A stretch of DNA of 42,075 nucleotides from NCBI GenBank assembly GCA_937859745.1, contig CALMAQ010000200.1, positions 1 through 42,075 on the forward strand, read 5' to 3'. Shown here one piece after another: positions 1 to 7,991 of this stretch. The DNA comes from an uncultured Verrucomicrobiota bacterium. Its GTDB lineage: Bacteria > Verrucomicrobiota > Verrucomicrobiia > Chthoniobacterales > SZAS-18. Position 1 is the first letter of the stretch, and each line of letters opens with the position of its first letter. A program made the position numbers and the translations under genes. The notes beneath the pieces are model-generated. The model saw only the letters and a program-made list of their open reading frames with translations. It did not search any database and was not told the DNA's origin.

Positions 1-98
1 GGGTCCGCCCCCCCACCCGCGCAGGCCCCGAGGCCGAGCGCGAGCAGACAGGCAGCAGTGCCGTGCAACAGGAAACGGGAGGCGGATTTGATCTTCAT
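1..98 (-). CDS. Lipoprotein, N-terminal fragment (runs off the window)
   Basis: On the minus strand an ATG at 98 opens a frame that stays open to base 1, giving about 32 residues. It starts MKIKSASR, continues with a hydrophobic stretch (FLLHGTAACLLALGLG) and reaches a lipobox LGAC followed by glycines. This is a type II signal peptide: lysine- and arginine-containing n-region, h-region and an invariant Cys at about residue 26 for lipidation. The mature protein lies outside the window, so its function cannot be told. It is downstream of ispE on the same strand, separated by about 60 bases, so the two may be cotranscribed. Inference: exported and lipid-anchored protein. Confidence 0.6.
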   Translation of the reverse strand, partial: MKIKSASRFLLHGTAACLLALGLGACAGGGAD

Positions 99-157
99 GC
101 GTAGAATTCGCGCCACTCCTCCCGGCTGCATGTACGCCGACCTGCGGCATCTCGGGT

Positions 158-1003
158 TCAGACCGTGGCACAGGCGCAGGTCCACAGGTCGCCGTACCGT
201 TCTACTGCCCGTGCCACGACGCTCTCGGCCGCGGTGGCCTCGGTGAGCACGGCAACCATCGTCGAGCCCGAGCCGGACATCAACGCGCCTGCCACCTCGG
301 GCTGCGTCCGCAACCACGTTTTGATCTCCGGAAGAAGAAGATATTTTTCGAAGACCGGCCGTTCGAGGTCGTTGACCATCACGCCCCAACCGAAAGTCTG
401 CGGGTCATAATCCACTCCCGGCAGTTCGCGCGAGCGCGCCCATCGTTGGTAGGCCCAGGGTGTAGGCACAGGGAAAGACGGCTTGAGCAGCAGCAGCGGG
501 ATGGAAAGTGGCAATGCGGTCGGTTGCACGCGCTCGCCGCGCCCCCGGCACACCGCGGCGCTTCGATAGACAAAAAAGGGCACGTCCGAGCCGAGTTCCG
601 CCGCCATCGCCGCCAGCTCGGAAATACTCAGGCCGACCGAGAAATGATCGTTGAGCGCGAGCAGCACCGTGGCGGCATCGCTGCTGCCGCCCCCGAGGCC
701 CGCACCGTGGGGGATGTTCTTTTGCAGCCCCAGGCGGATTGGTGGCAAGTCGATGGAGGCGCGGGCGCGGAAAAGTTCCGCCGCTTTGAAGGCCAGGTTG
801 TCGAGCCCCGTGGGCAGCGTGGGGTCGGAACAGACCAACTCGGAGGCGGGGCCCCCGGGAGCAACAGCGGCGGCCGGCTCCAGCGTCAACTCGTCCGCCA
901 GATTCAACGGCACCATCAGCGTTTCGAGTTCGTGGAAGCCGTCGTCGCGGCGGCCGAGCACCCGCAAAGAAAGGTTGATTTTAGCGGGGGCGAGCCATTT
1001 CAT
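158..1003 (-). CDS. ispE: 4-diphosphocytidyl-2-C-methyl-D-erythritol kinase
   Basis: ATP-dependent kinase that phosphorylates the 2-hydroxyl of CDP-methylerythritol in the non-mevalonate (MEP) isoprenoid pathway; cytoplasmic. The 281-residue product has the family length. Family marks are the N-terminal APAKINLSLRVLGRRDDGFHE with the conserved Lys8, the GHMP-kinase glycine-rich ATP loop PHGAGLGGGSSDAA near residues 98-111, a following GSDVPFF motif with the catalytic-type Asp, and the C-terminal MSGSGST motif. The ATG at 1003 starts exactly at the conserved N-terminus. The gene is divergent from pyrF, whose start lies only 22 bases away, so the promoters of the two genes must overlap each other's coding sequence or 5' ends. 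Confidence 0.96.
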   Translation of the reverse strand: MKWLAPAKINLSLRVLGRRDDGFHELETLMVPLNLADELTLEPAAAVAPGGPASELVCSDPTLPTGLDNLAFKAAELFRARASIDLPPIRLGLQKNIPHGAGLGGGSSDAATVLLALNDHFSVGLSISELAAMAAELGSDVPFFVYRSAAVCRGRGERVQPTALPLSIPLLLLKPSFPVPTPWAYQRWARSRELPGVDYDPQTFGWGVMVNDLERPVFEKYLLLPEIKTWLRTQPEVAGALMSGSGSTMVAVLTEATAAESVVARAVERYGDLWTCACATV

Positions 1004-1025
1004 AACGGAAGAGCCATCTCATTTT

Positions 1026-1754
1026 GTGACAACTTCATCCGCCGCAACAGACAAAATCATCCTCCCGCTCGACGTGACCGACGAGGCCGCCGCGCTGCGC
1101 CTGATTGAGCGGCTGGGGGACGCCATCGCCTTCTACAAGGTGGGTCTGGAGCTTTTCACGCATTGCGGGCCCGAGGGCACGCGGCGCATCCGCGCGGCCA
1201 TCCGGGCAGCGAACCCGGAGCGCGGGGGTTTGTTCCTCGACCTGAAGTTCCACGACATCCCCAACACGGTGGCGGGAGCGGTGCGCTCGGCCGCGGCGCT
1301 CGAGGCCGACCTTCTGACGATCCACCTCGGTGGGGGCGGCCGGATGATCGCCGCCGCCGCAGCCGAGGCCCCTGCGGGGACGTTGATCCTAGGCGTCAGC
1401 GTCCTGACAAGCAGCGACGAGGGCACGCTGCGCGAAACCGGGGTGGCGGACACGGTGAACGCCCAGGTCCTGCGCCTGGCCCGTCTCGGCGTGGAAAATG
1501 GCCTCCGGGGTATCGTCGCCAGTCCGCACGAGACCGCCCCGTTGCGGCGGGAGTTCGGTCGCGCCCTGACCATCGTCACGCCGGGAGTTCGCCCCGCGTG
1601 GTCCGGCGGCGACGACCAACGCCGCACGATGACACCTTCCGAGGCGGTGCGCGCGGGTTCGGATTATTTGGTGATCGGCCGTCCCATCACGGCCAGCGCC
1701 GACCCGCGCGAGGCAGCGGCCCGCATCATCGAGGAACTGGCAGACGCCGCCTGA
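1026..1754 (+). CDS. pyrF: Orotidine 5'-phosphate decarboxylase
   Basis: Decarboxylates OMP to UMP, the last step of de novo pyrimidine synthesis; cytoplasmic TIM barrel. The product is 242 residues from the GTG at 1026. The catalytic motif LDLKFHDIPNT is at about residues 71-81, with Lys74 as the proton-donor lysine. Further marks are the early LPLDV strand, the phosphate-binding TPGVRP loop and the late DYLVIGRPI loop. The open frame extends far upstream of 1026, but that part is antisense to ispE; the GTG matches the expected start and is preceded by a weak purine-rich GGAAGAG. The stop codon TGA overlaps the ATG of the next gene, which suggests translational coupling. Confidence 0.95.
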   Translation: MTTSSAATDKIILPLDVTDEAAALRLIERLGDAIAFYKVGLELFTHCGPEGTRRIRAAIRAANPERGGLFLDLKFHDIPNTVAGAVRSAAALEADLLTIHLGGGGRMIAAAAAEAPAGTLILGVSVLTSSDEGTLRETGVADTVNAQVLRLARLGVENGLRGIVASPHETAPLRREFGRALTIVTPGVRPAWSGGDDQRRTMTPSEAVRAGSDYLVIGRPITASADPREAAARIIEELADAA

Positions 1755-2527
1755 TGCTCCCCGCCCGTGCCGGACCGTCTTCATCCGTGGTGAACCACCC
1801 TCCGCGTGCGCCGTTGCCGTTCGTGTCGTTGACCGTCATCGACGACCATACCCCTCGCCCCGCCGGGTTGAACATGGCGCTTGACGAAGTGCTGCTCGTC
1901 AGCGTGGACGACGCGGTAATCCTGCGCTGCTATCGTTGGTCGGTGCCCAGCGTTTCGTTCGGATGCTTTGGCCCGGTTACCCACGTGCGGCGTGACCATC
2001 CCGGCCGCTCCCTGGTGCGCCGCTGGACCGGCGGCGGGATCGTCGAGCACACGGCCGATTTCACCTTCTCGCTGCTCGTGTCCCGGCGGCAGCCGCTGGC
2101 AGCCATCCGTGCCCGCGACTCGTATGGGCTGGTTCACGAGGCGGTTGGCGGGGCGCTTTCCCGGGCGGTCGTCGGGGCGGTGTCCGCGGCTTCGCCCCCC
2201 CGGCCGTCCACGGATGTTCGTGATGCCTCTCATCTCCAACCCTGCTTCGCGCATCCAGTGGCGCACGATCTTCTGGTCGGCGGCCGCAAGGTGGCCGGAG
2301 GAGCCCAACGCCGGACCCGGCATGGAATGCTCCACCAGGGCAGCATCCAGGGTTTGTTCGGCGCGGGCGGGCCAGACGAGTCGATGCGCCGCACCTTGAG
2401 CCACGCCCTCGCCGCGGCCCTGGGTCGTACTACTACTGCCCGGCAGATCACGCCGGATGAACTGGCGAGAGCGGCGGAGCTGGCGGGACGAAAGTACGAT
2501 TCACCGGCGTGGACGGAACGCTTCTAG
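1754..2527 (+). CDS. Lipoyl/octanoyl transferase family protein (LplA/LipM-like)
   Basis: Member of the biotin/lipoate protein ligase fold that attaches lipoate or octanoate to E2 and GcvH proteins. The product is 257 residues. Visible marks are RRWTGGGIVEH at about residues 89-99 (RRxxGGG acyl-adenylate/acyl-binding loop) and GGRKVAGGAQRR with the conserved Lys179. A cysteine in QPCFAHP (Cys164) sits about 15 residues before that lysine, as in LipM-type octanoyltransferases, which use an acyl-cysteine intermediate. I therefore lean to octanoyltransferase over ATP-dependent ligase, but this is inferred from the Cys alone. The ATG at 1754 overlaps the pyrF stop (TGATG). No lipA or E2 gene is nearby, so context does not help. 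Confidence 0.8.
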   Translation: MLPARAGPSSSVVNHPPRAPLPFVSLTVIDDHTPRPAGLNMALDEVLLVSVDDAVILRCYRWSVPSVSFGCFGPVTHVRRDHPGRSLVRRWTGGGIVEHTADFTFSLLVSRRQPLAAIRARDSYGLVHEAVGGALSRAVVGAVSAASPPRPSTDVRDASHLQPCFAHPVAHDLLVGGRKVAGGAQRRTRHGMLHQGSIQGLFGAGGPDESMRRTLSHALAAALGRTTTARQITPDELARAAELAGRKYDSPAWTERF

Positions 2528-2528
2528 G

Positions 2529-3838
2529 CTAGCGCTTCAGCGGCAGTACCCGGCGCACGCTCGTCCGCGGCGTCACCACGAAGGCGACGGGGGCGGGCCG
2601 GTATTCCATGATGTCGAGCGCCCGGAAGCGGTACAGCAAGAGATAGGCGGCTTCCGCGGCAATTCCCATGCCCTTGGCGATCATGGGCAGATTGAGCCTT
2701 GCGCCGACGCGGCGGGCAAATTCCTTTTTCGTCGGCGTCAACTCCAGGAAGTTCAGCAGCGACTGGCCCTGCCGCGTGAACACCGGTGTACCGACGAGGC
2801 CCTTGTGCCTCGCGGTAGCCGCAATGTCTTCAAAGGTGAGACCGCGCAGGACAGCGAGCAGCCGTTCGTCCGTGGGCTCGCGCCTCGGTTCGAGCCGCAA
2901 CGCGAAGCCCGGCAGCGCATCCAGACGCACGAACTCACGCCGCGGCGGCGGGGCACGCAGTTCCCAGATCTGTGCGAAAAGCCGCTGACCGAACTGGTGC
3001 AAGAGGTCCACCGCGGCGGCTTTCGATAGCAACCCGCGTGAACCCTAAGTCAGGAAAAGCGGCACGCCGGTCGCTCGCTGCTCCTCCACCGCCGCCTCCA
3101 AGGTAGCCGGGCTGACTTTGGCTGGCAGCACCTGCGAAGCGCCGACGCTGTACGCTCCGCATCCCGGGTCGTCACGACCACGAGCTTGCCCGCCTCGAAA
3201 CGTACGTCCATCAACAATCGGTCCCGCCGGAACACGGAAAGCACGCCGCTGGCGTGTTCAGAGGCGACCTGGAGCAACGCTGCCCGCAACGAGGCTGACC
3301 CCTTGGGCGAACGCTGGACCCGTTGCCGGTCCGCCTCGTCCAGCGAGACGGACCGGGTATCGCGGGTGCTTCGGGTGTCGATGCCGCCGGGGGCCGGTTC
3401 CTGAACGGGGGACGGCTCTGCTCCCGGCGCGGCGTCCGCCATCCCGGGCCGGTCCACGAGCACGCCGTCGAAGCCGGCTCGCTCCCCGAGTCGGCGGCGG
3501 CTGCCTGCGAGCCCGCCATCCTGACGCCCGGCGCTCAGGATGGCGTTGACCGAAGACAGCAGTTGCTCCGGGGTGAAAGGCTTTGACAGGAGCTCAACGA
3601 CGTTGCGCGGTAATGCACCCGGAGCGGGCGGCGGTACCCCGCGCCGCGTCAGCAGGATCACCGGGATCGATGCCGTCCGTGGCTCGTCGAGCAGACGCTG
3701 GCATCATTCCGCTTTCGCCGTCCCGGCCAGTTGGGCATCGACCAAGATCAAGGTGGGACAGGCCGCGCACGCCCGGGCAAAACCTTCGGTCGCGCGGGTG
3801 GCAATCACCACCTCGCACTGCTCAGGCCTCCTGCCCGG
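2529..3838 (-). pseudogene. Decayed response regulator with DUF4388-type C-terminal region
   Basis: Read on the minus strand, several disrupted pieces line up as one former gene. From 3838 a frame encodes the middle of a receiver domain (EVVIATRATEGF, then TLILVDAQLAG with a phospho-acceptor-like Asp). It hits a TGA at 3706-3704 and continues in the same frame with PVILLTRRG and LLSKPFTPEQLL (receiver strand 4 and the conserved Lys-Pro). A linker and a GVLSVFRRDRLLMDVRFEAGKLV segment typical of DUF4388/PATAN domains follow. Around 3165 the frame shifts; the new frame has a TAG at 3047-3045 and ends at 2529. The first receiver strand (the DD motif) is not recognisable. Two stops plus a frameshift argue for decay; clustered sequencing errors are the alternative. 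The domain naming is pattern-based. Confidence 0.65.
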
Positions 3839-3967
3839 TCAAGAATTTACCCCAGTGAAAGACGGGCTTCTTGGATTCGAACTTGACTCATTTAGAGCCG
3901 AACACTTTCTCAAGTTCGATTGTCACCCTTGTGCCTTCGCGAACGAGCATTCTCAGAATTGTGGTGG

Positions 3968-5146
3968 TCAAACTCCGGCGCGATCCAGCATCGAGCCAAC
4001 CACTTTCTCCGCCTCGAACCACTCACGGGCGATTTCGGAAGCCGCACGGCTGTGCGCGGTGTAATCCGCGTTGATTTGCCGGACCGCTTCCGCCGCTTCC
4101 TCCAGCGACGCGAACGCGAACACCCCCCCCCGCCCGCCATAGAGACGGCTGAAACCCGTTTCCTGGGTGATCACCGGTCGCCCGGCAGCCAGATAACAGG
4201 CGCTGCGATCACTGAACCAACCCGTGTGCAGTCGCACATACTGATCCTTCGCCACCGTGAATTCGCCCTTCGCTGCCCGGATGTAATCGACGTATGCGTG
4301 GTGGTCCACGCTGATCGCGTCGGGCGACACGATCCGCCAGCCCTCCTGCCGGAACGCTTCACCGAGCGCCGGGTCTTTGAAGGTGGTAGCGAGTTCAAAG
4401 GGTTCGCCACAAACGCATGGCGCGGACCGAAACCTCTCAAACTCAGGCAGTTTGCTCCACAGGTAGGTCTCGCCGCGCCAAGCGATATCCTTCTTCCCAC
4501 CCGTGGCCAGGTTGGCGATGGAGGTAAATCGCCGACCGGTCATCCCGGCCGCGCGGTCCTCCCGCCAGAAGTCTGTCACGACGGGCTGCCGGGTAGGAAG
4601 CCATGCCAGACCGTGCAGCGGCACGGGGAATTCGGGGCGGCCGACGTTCTCCCCGAAAGTGAAACGGGCGCAGTGACGTGCCAGGAAGGCCCGCGTCGGT
4701 TCCGAGCCGAGGTCCACCTTGATCTGCTCGACGGCGGGGTCGCTTTCGACGTAGATGATGCGCTCGCTCCGCAGGAGATCGTCGTTCAACTCATGCGAGC
4801 CGCAGATGTTGAGCAGCGCGTCCGCCTCTGCGTACAGGGTGTTGAGGAAACCGCGGGAGAGGCCCGCACTCTGTTCCGGCGATTTGTAGCGGGGCGAGAA
4901 CGCCCACCGCCCCTCGAAGTCGAACTCCCCCGCGAGCCTGGCCAGGATGCTGGCGGCGTAGCTGTAATCCTCCGTGACCGTTTGGAGCACCGGATCGTAG
5001 GGAACCCTGGAAGTGTCCTCGACGTAATAAACTTCGTGGCCGAGGCGTTGCAGGCCGACGATGTAGTGGATGTGCTGCCAGATGACTCCCGCGATGGGAC
5101 AGTTGGCCATGAAGCCGAGCACGGCGATTTTCTTTCGGCGGTTCAT
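3968..5146 (-). CDS. CgeB/YkvP-like glycosyltransferase
   Basis: 392 residues, a GT-B-like architecture. The N-terminus KKIAVLGFMANCPIAGVIWQ and HYIVGLQRLGHEVYYVED look like the first Rossmann half, as in GT4-type enzymes. The C-terminal half has KGEFTVAKDQYVRLHTGWFSDRSACYLAAGRPVI, followed by TGFSRLYGG and FASLEEAAEAV. That pattern is typical of the CgeB (glycosyltransferase family 1-like, spore protein YkvP) C-terminal domain, where a nucleotide-sugar is bound. Acceptor and sugar cannot be told. The start ATG at 5146 overlaps the stop of the upstream ABC exporter by four bases (ATGA), so the two are probably made together and act in one export or glycosylation route. No signal peptide; likely cytoplasmic. 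Confidence 0.75.
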   Translation of the reverse strand: MNRRKKIAVLGFMANCPIAGVIWQHIHYIVGLQRLGHEVYYVEDTSRVPYDPVLQTVTEDYSYAASILARLAGEFDFEGRWAFSPRYKSPEQSAGLSRGFLNTLYAEADALLNICGSHELNDDLLRSERIIYVESDPAVEQIKVDLGSEPTRAFLARHCARFTFGENVGRPEFPVPLHGLAWLPTRQPVVTDFWREDRAAGMTGRRFTSIANLATGGKKDIAWRGETYLWSKLPEFERFRSAPCVCGEPFELATTFKDPALGEAFRQEGWRIVSPDAISVDHHAYVDYIRAAKGEFTVAKDQYVRLHTGWFSDRSACYLAAGRPVITQETGFSRLYGGRGGVFAFASLEEAAEAVRQINADYTAHSRAASEIAREWFEAEKVVGSMLDRAGV

Positions 5147-6966
5147 CGGCGGTCAGGCTCCGGGGGGGGGACGTTGGCGCAAGCAGTCGGCGAGGCAGCT
5201 TCGACGCCGTAGTTGCCCGAGCGGAACAACCCGGCGTAGACCCCGCCGAGCCGGAGGAGGTCCGTGCCCGCCCCGGTTTCGGCCACCGTGCCGTCCTGCA
5301 AGACGACGATTCGGTCGAGGTGGTGGACCGTGGCCAGGCGGTGTGTGATGATGAGCGTGGTCCGGCCGCTCATCAACTCTTCGAGGGTGTCCATGATCGC
5401 CCGCTCGGTGGAAGGATCCAGCGCGCTGGTCGGTTCGTCGAGCAGCAGGATGGGCGAATCCTTCAGGAAAGCGCGCGCGATGCCGATGCGCTGGCGCTGG
5501 CCCACGCTCAGGTGGCCGCCGCGTTCTCCCACGGGGCTGTCGTACCCCTTGGGCAGCTTGGCGATGAAACCGGCCGCCTGGGCGCGCTCAGCAGCGCGGA
5601 CGATTTCCGCTTCCGTGGCGTCAGGGCGGCCGTAGGCGATGTTCTCGCGGATGGTCGTCGAGAAGAGCAGGGTGTCCTGCAACACGAGGCTGATCTGGCC
5701 CCGGAGGGATTTCTTCGTCACGCTCCGCAGATCGTGCCCGTCCAACAGGACGCGCCCGGCCGTGGGGTCGTAGAAACGCGGCACCAGCGAGAGCAGCGTG
5801 CTCTTGCCCGCGCCGGTTCCCCCGACAAAGGCCACCTTCTGCCCCGCCCGGATGTCGAGCTCGATACCCCGCAAGATCGGGTGGTCCGCCGCGTAGCCGA
5901 AATCCACTCCCTCGAAGCGGATGTCCCCGCGCGCCGCGGTCAACACGGTGGCATCCGGACGGTCGCTGACATCGTTGGCATGGTCCAACACCTCGAAACA
6001 ACGTTGCGCGCCCGCCGTCGCCCCTTCCAACGCCCAGGCCGTCTGCGTTAGGGCTTCGATGGGCCCATAAAGCATGGCCAGGTAGCTGATGAAGACGGTC
6101 AGCGTTCCGAGACTCAGCTGTCCATTCAGGACGTGCAGCGTGCCTAGGTAGATCATTGCCGCCGTGCCCAGCGCCATGAGGGTGTTGACAACCAGGGCGC
6201 TGCGGACGTTGGTCATCGTGAGCTTGAGGTTCGCCGTGAGGCTTTCGCCTGCCTGCACCCGGAACTGGTCGACGGCGGCCTGTTCCTGCCCGAAGGCATG
6301 GACGACCTTGATGGAACTCAACCCTTCCTGCGCTAGGGTCAGCACGGCGCTCTCCTTCTCCTGGATCGAAGTGGAGTCGCGCCGGATGCGCGCCGAGTAG
6401 TGACAGATGGCCCAGATGACCAACGGCACGATGGAGACCGATAGCAACGTCAGCACCCAATCGAGCCTGAGCATGATGGCGAAGATGCCCAGGAGTGTGG
6501 TGCAGGAACCGAAGATGTTGGTGAACCCGCGGTTGTAGATGGTCTGGATGCTTTGGGAATCGTACGCGACGCGGAAGGAGGAATCGCTGGACCGTCGGGC
6601 GTCGTGGAACTTCAGCGGCAGGCTTTGGAGGTAGGCGAACAGGTCGGTCCGCAGTTTGAGCAAAGCCTGCAAGCCGACGCGCACGAACAGGAAATTGCTC
6701 CACAGGGCCAGCAAACCGGAAGCGAGCGTGACCGCCACCAAGAAAACGCACAGGGCCAGGACCGTGCGCGGCGCGCCGCCCAACGCAGCCACGAAGGCCG
6801 CCTCCCGCGGCGTCGCGGAACGCGCGAGGATGCTATCGACGATGACACTGAACGGCCACGGCTTGAGCAGGTTCAGCACGATGGTGACGAGGGAAATACC
6901 TAGCGCCAGCGCCGTTGGCGGGAAAAACGGCCGAAAGTACACGAGGACGCGCCGATAGAGGAACAT
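5143..6966 (-). CDS. ABC exporter, fused membrane and ATPase domains (MsbA-like)
   Basis: 607 residues from the ATG at 6966; a longer frame from a TTG at 7023 lacks family support. The first half is an ABC transmembrane type 1 domain with about six membrane segments, beginning near RPFFPPTALALGISLVTIV. The second half is an ABC ATPase: Walker A GGTGAGKST, Q-loop SLVLQDTLLFSTTIRENI, signature LSVGQRQR, Walker B ILLLDEPTSALD and the H-loop His in IITHRLA. Such half-transporters work as homodimers in the inner membrane exporting lipids, glycolipids or drugs. The substrate is unknown; coupling to the downstream glycosyltransferase favours a lipid-linked saccharide or glycolipid (inference). An inverted-repeat element lies 70-135 bases upstream. 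Confidence 0.93.
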   Translation of the reverse strand: MFLYRRVLVYFRPFFPPTALALGISLVTIVLNLLKPWPFSVIVDSILARSATPREAAFVAALGGAPRTVLALCVFLVAVTLASGLLALWSNFLFVRVGLQALLKLRTDLFAYLQSLPLKFHDARRSSDSSFRVAYDSQSIQTIYNRGFTNIFGSCTTLLGIFAIMLRLDWVLTLLSVSIVPLVIWAICHYSARIRRDSTSIQEKESAVLTLAQEGLSSIKVVHAFGQEQAAVDQFRVQAGESLTANLKLTMTNVRSALVVNTLMALGTAAMIYLGTLHVLNGQLSLGTLTVFISYLAMLYGPIEALTQTAWALEGATAGAQRCFEVLDHANDVSDRPDATVLTAARGDIRFEGVDFGYAADHPILRGIELDIRAGQKVAFVGGTGAGKSTLLSLVPRFYDPTAGRVLLDGHDLRSVTKKSLRGQISLVLQDTLLFSTTIRENIAYGRPDATEAEIVRAAERAQAAGFIAKLPKGYDSPVGERGGHLSVGQRQRIGIARAFLKDSPILLLDEPTSALDPSTERAIMDTLEELMSGRTTLIITHRLATVHHLDRIVVLQDGTVAETGAGTDLLRLGGVYAGLFRSGNYGVEAASPTACANVPPPEPDRR

Positions 6967-7036
6967 GATGAGCGGAGGACGGAGCGGGCGTCGGTGGTGC
7001 GTGGCTTTCCCGCGCAAATTCAAGCTCTGGCGTCGC

Positions 7037-7100
7037 GGAGAGTGCCAGCAAAATTACCTGAGAGCTGCAACGTGGGGGTTGCGCGAGACTGGCTTCTCTG
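7037..7100. other. Possible structured RNA element between ABC exporter and dedA
   Basis: The divergent intergenic space holds nested complementary segments. GAGA plus GCCAG (7038-7048, with two bulged bases) can pair with CTGGC plus TCTC (7089-7098). Inside, GCAAC (7067-7071) pairs with GTTGC (7078-7082). The loop includes CCTGAGAG at 7057-7064. Because pairing is symmetric, the fold could form in the leader of either the ABC exporter (minus) or the dedA-family gene (plus). It matches no riboswitch consensus that I can recall in full. The complementarity is seen directly; any function is inference. Confidence 0.3.
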
Positions 7101-7184
7101 TAACCCTGCCCGCCACCACCCCCGCGCCGGTCGCCCGGACCAGACACCCTCGTTAAGACGCATACCCGGCAAACTTCTTCAATC

Positions 7185-7823
7185 ATGATGCATCACCTCT
7201 TGGAAGTCTGGTATGGCTGGGTCGAACATGGCGGTTATTGGGGTATCGCCCTGCTGATGGCGATGGAAAGCTCCATCATCCCCGTGCCGAGCGAGATCGT
7301 CATCCCACCGGCCGCCTTCCTGGCCGCCCAGGGACAGTTGAGCTTTCCCGGCGTGATCCTTGCGGGCACGGCGGGGTCCTACCTCGGCTCGGCGGCGTCC
7401 TACTGGCTCTCGCTCTGGATCGGCCGTCCCTTGATCCTGCGTTATGGCCGGTACTTCCTCCTAGGCGAAGACAAGATCGCCCGCGCCGAAATCTGGCTGC
7501 AACGGTACGAGGCAGGCGGCATTTTCTTTGCCCGCCTGTTGCCAGTGATCCGCCACCTGATTTCCATTCCGGCGGGCCTGGTTCGGATGAACTTCACCGT
7601 GTTTTCCGCGGTGACGATCGCCGGCGCGGCGATCTGGTGCAGCTTCCTCGCTTATCTCGGCGACAGGCTCTACCACCTGCAACCCGACCTGATCCAGAAG
7701 CCCGAAGCGTTGGAGCAGTTGGTCAAGCACCAGTCACTTTCAATCATCGCGGTCATCTTCATCGCAGCGATCCTTTACTTTGTCATGCTGCGCCTCTCCA
7801 CCAGGAAGTCAGAAGCCGCGTAG
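7185..7823 (+). CDS. DedA family membrane protein
   Basis: 212-residue polytopic inner-membrane protein of the DedA/SNARE-associated (VTT) family, whose members act in lipid flipping and envelope homeostasis. Family marks are the early ESSIIPVPSEIVIPPAAF (conserved Glu and Pro-Ser-Glu motif), GSYLGSAASYWLSLWIGRP, and the motif FFARLLPVIRHLISIPAGLVRMN, matching the family's F-x-R-x-x-P and G-x-x-x-M signature. A further membrane segment (LSIIAVIFIAAILYFVM) is at the C-terminus. Two adjacent ATGs (7185 and 7188) are equally possible starts; no strong ribosome-binding site is seen. It is transcribed away from the ABC exporter. Confidence 0.93.
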   Translation: MMHHLLEVWYGWVEHGGYWGIALLMAMESSIIPVPSEIVIPPAAFLAAQGQLSFPGVILAGTAGSYLGSAASYWLSLWIGRPLILRYGRYFLLGEDKIARAEIWLQRYEAGGIFFARLLPVIRHLISIPAGLVRMNFTVFSAVTIAGAAIWCSFLAYLGDRLYHLQPDLIQKPEALEQLVKHQSLSIIAVIFIAAILYFVMLRLSTRKSEAA

Positions 7824-7880
7824 GGGCGGCGAATGCTGGCACGGATGTTTCTCGTCAGGTTCTTAGTCAGGGAATTCTGC

Positions 7881-7912
7881 GACAAAAGTGTCAGTTGGTG
7901 GACACTTTTGTC
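7881..7912. promoter_or_regulatory. Perfect 12-bp inverted repeat, candidate activator site
   Basis: GACAAAAGTGTC (7881-7892), an 8-base spacer and GACACTTTTGTC (7901-7912) form a perfect inverted repeat in an A+T-richer stretch downstream of the dedA-family gene. Its centre is about 120 bases upstream of the predicted start of the sigma-54 promoter at 7992-8008. That is a usual place for an enhancer-binding-protein dimer site. It is not followed by a T-run, so an intrinsic terminator for the dedA-family gene is less likely. The repeat is seen; the operator role is inferred. Confidence 0.55.
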
Positions 7913-7991
7913 ACAAAGTTCGGGGGAGTTTCTTCCAGGAAATGCAGCCATAAAACGCGGTTCTACTCTGGAAACTTGTCCTGCGGATCAG

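Noticed and set aside
3842-3967. Twenty-codon frame (MLVREGTRV...) just downstream of the glycosyltransferase
   Set aside because: Too short, with no ribosome-binding site and no match I can recall; left as unassigned sequence of about 125 bases.
7050-7070. Partial likeness to glycine or SAH riboswitch segments near CTCTCAGG (minus) and GAGCTGCAACG (plus)
   Set aside because: Only short pieces match; the GCCGAAGG-type core of the glycine aptamer and the pseudoknot partner of the SAH aptamer are absent.
7837-7851. A second sigma-54-like box, TGGCAC-N5-TTTC, just after dedA
   Set aside because: The invariant -12 GC is replaced by TC, which abolishes most RpoN promoters; the perfect box lies 155 bases downstream.
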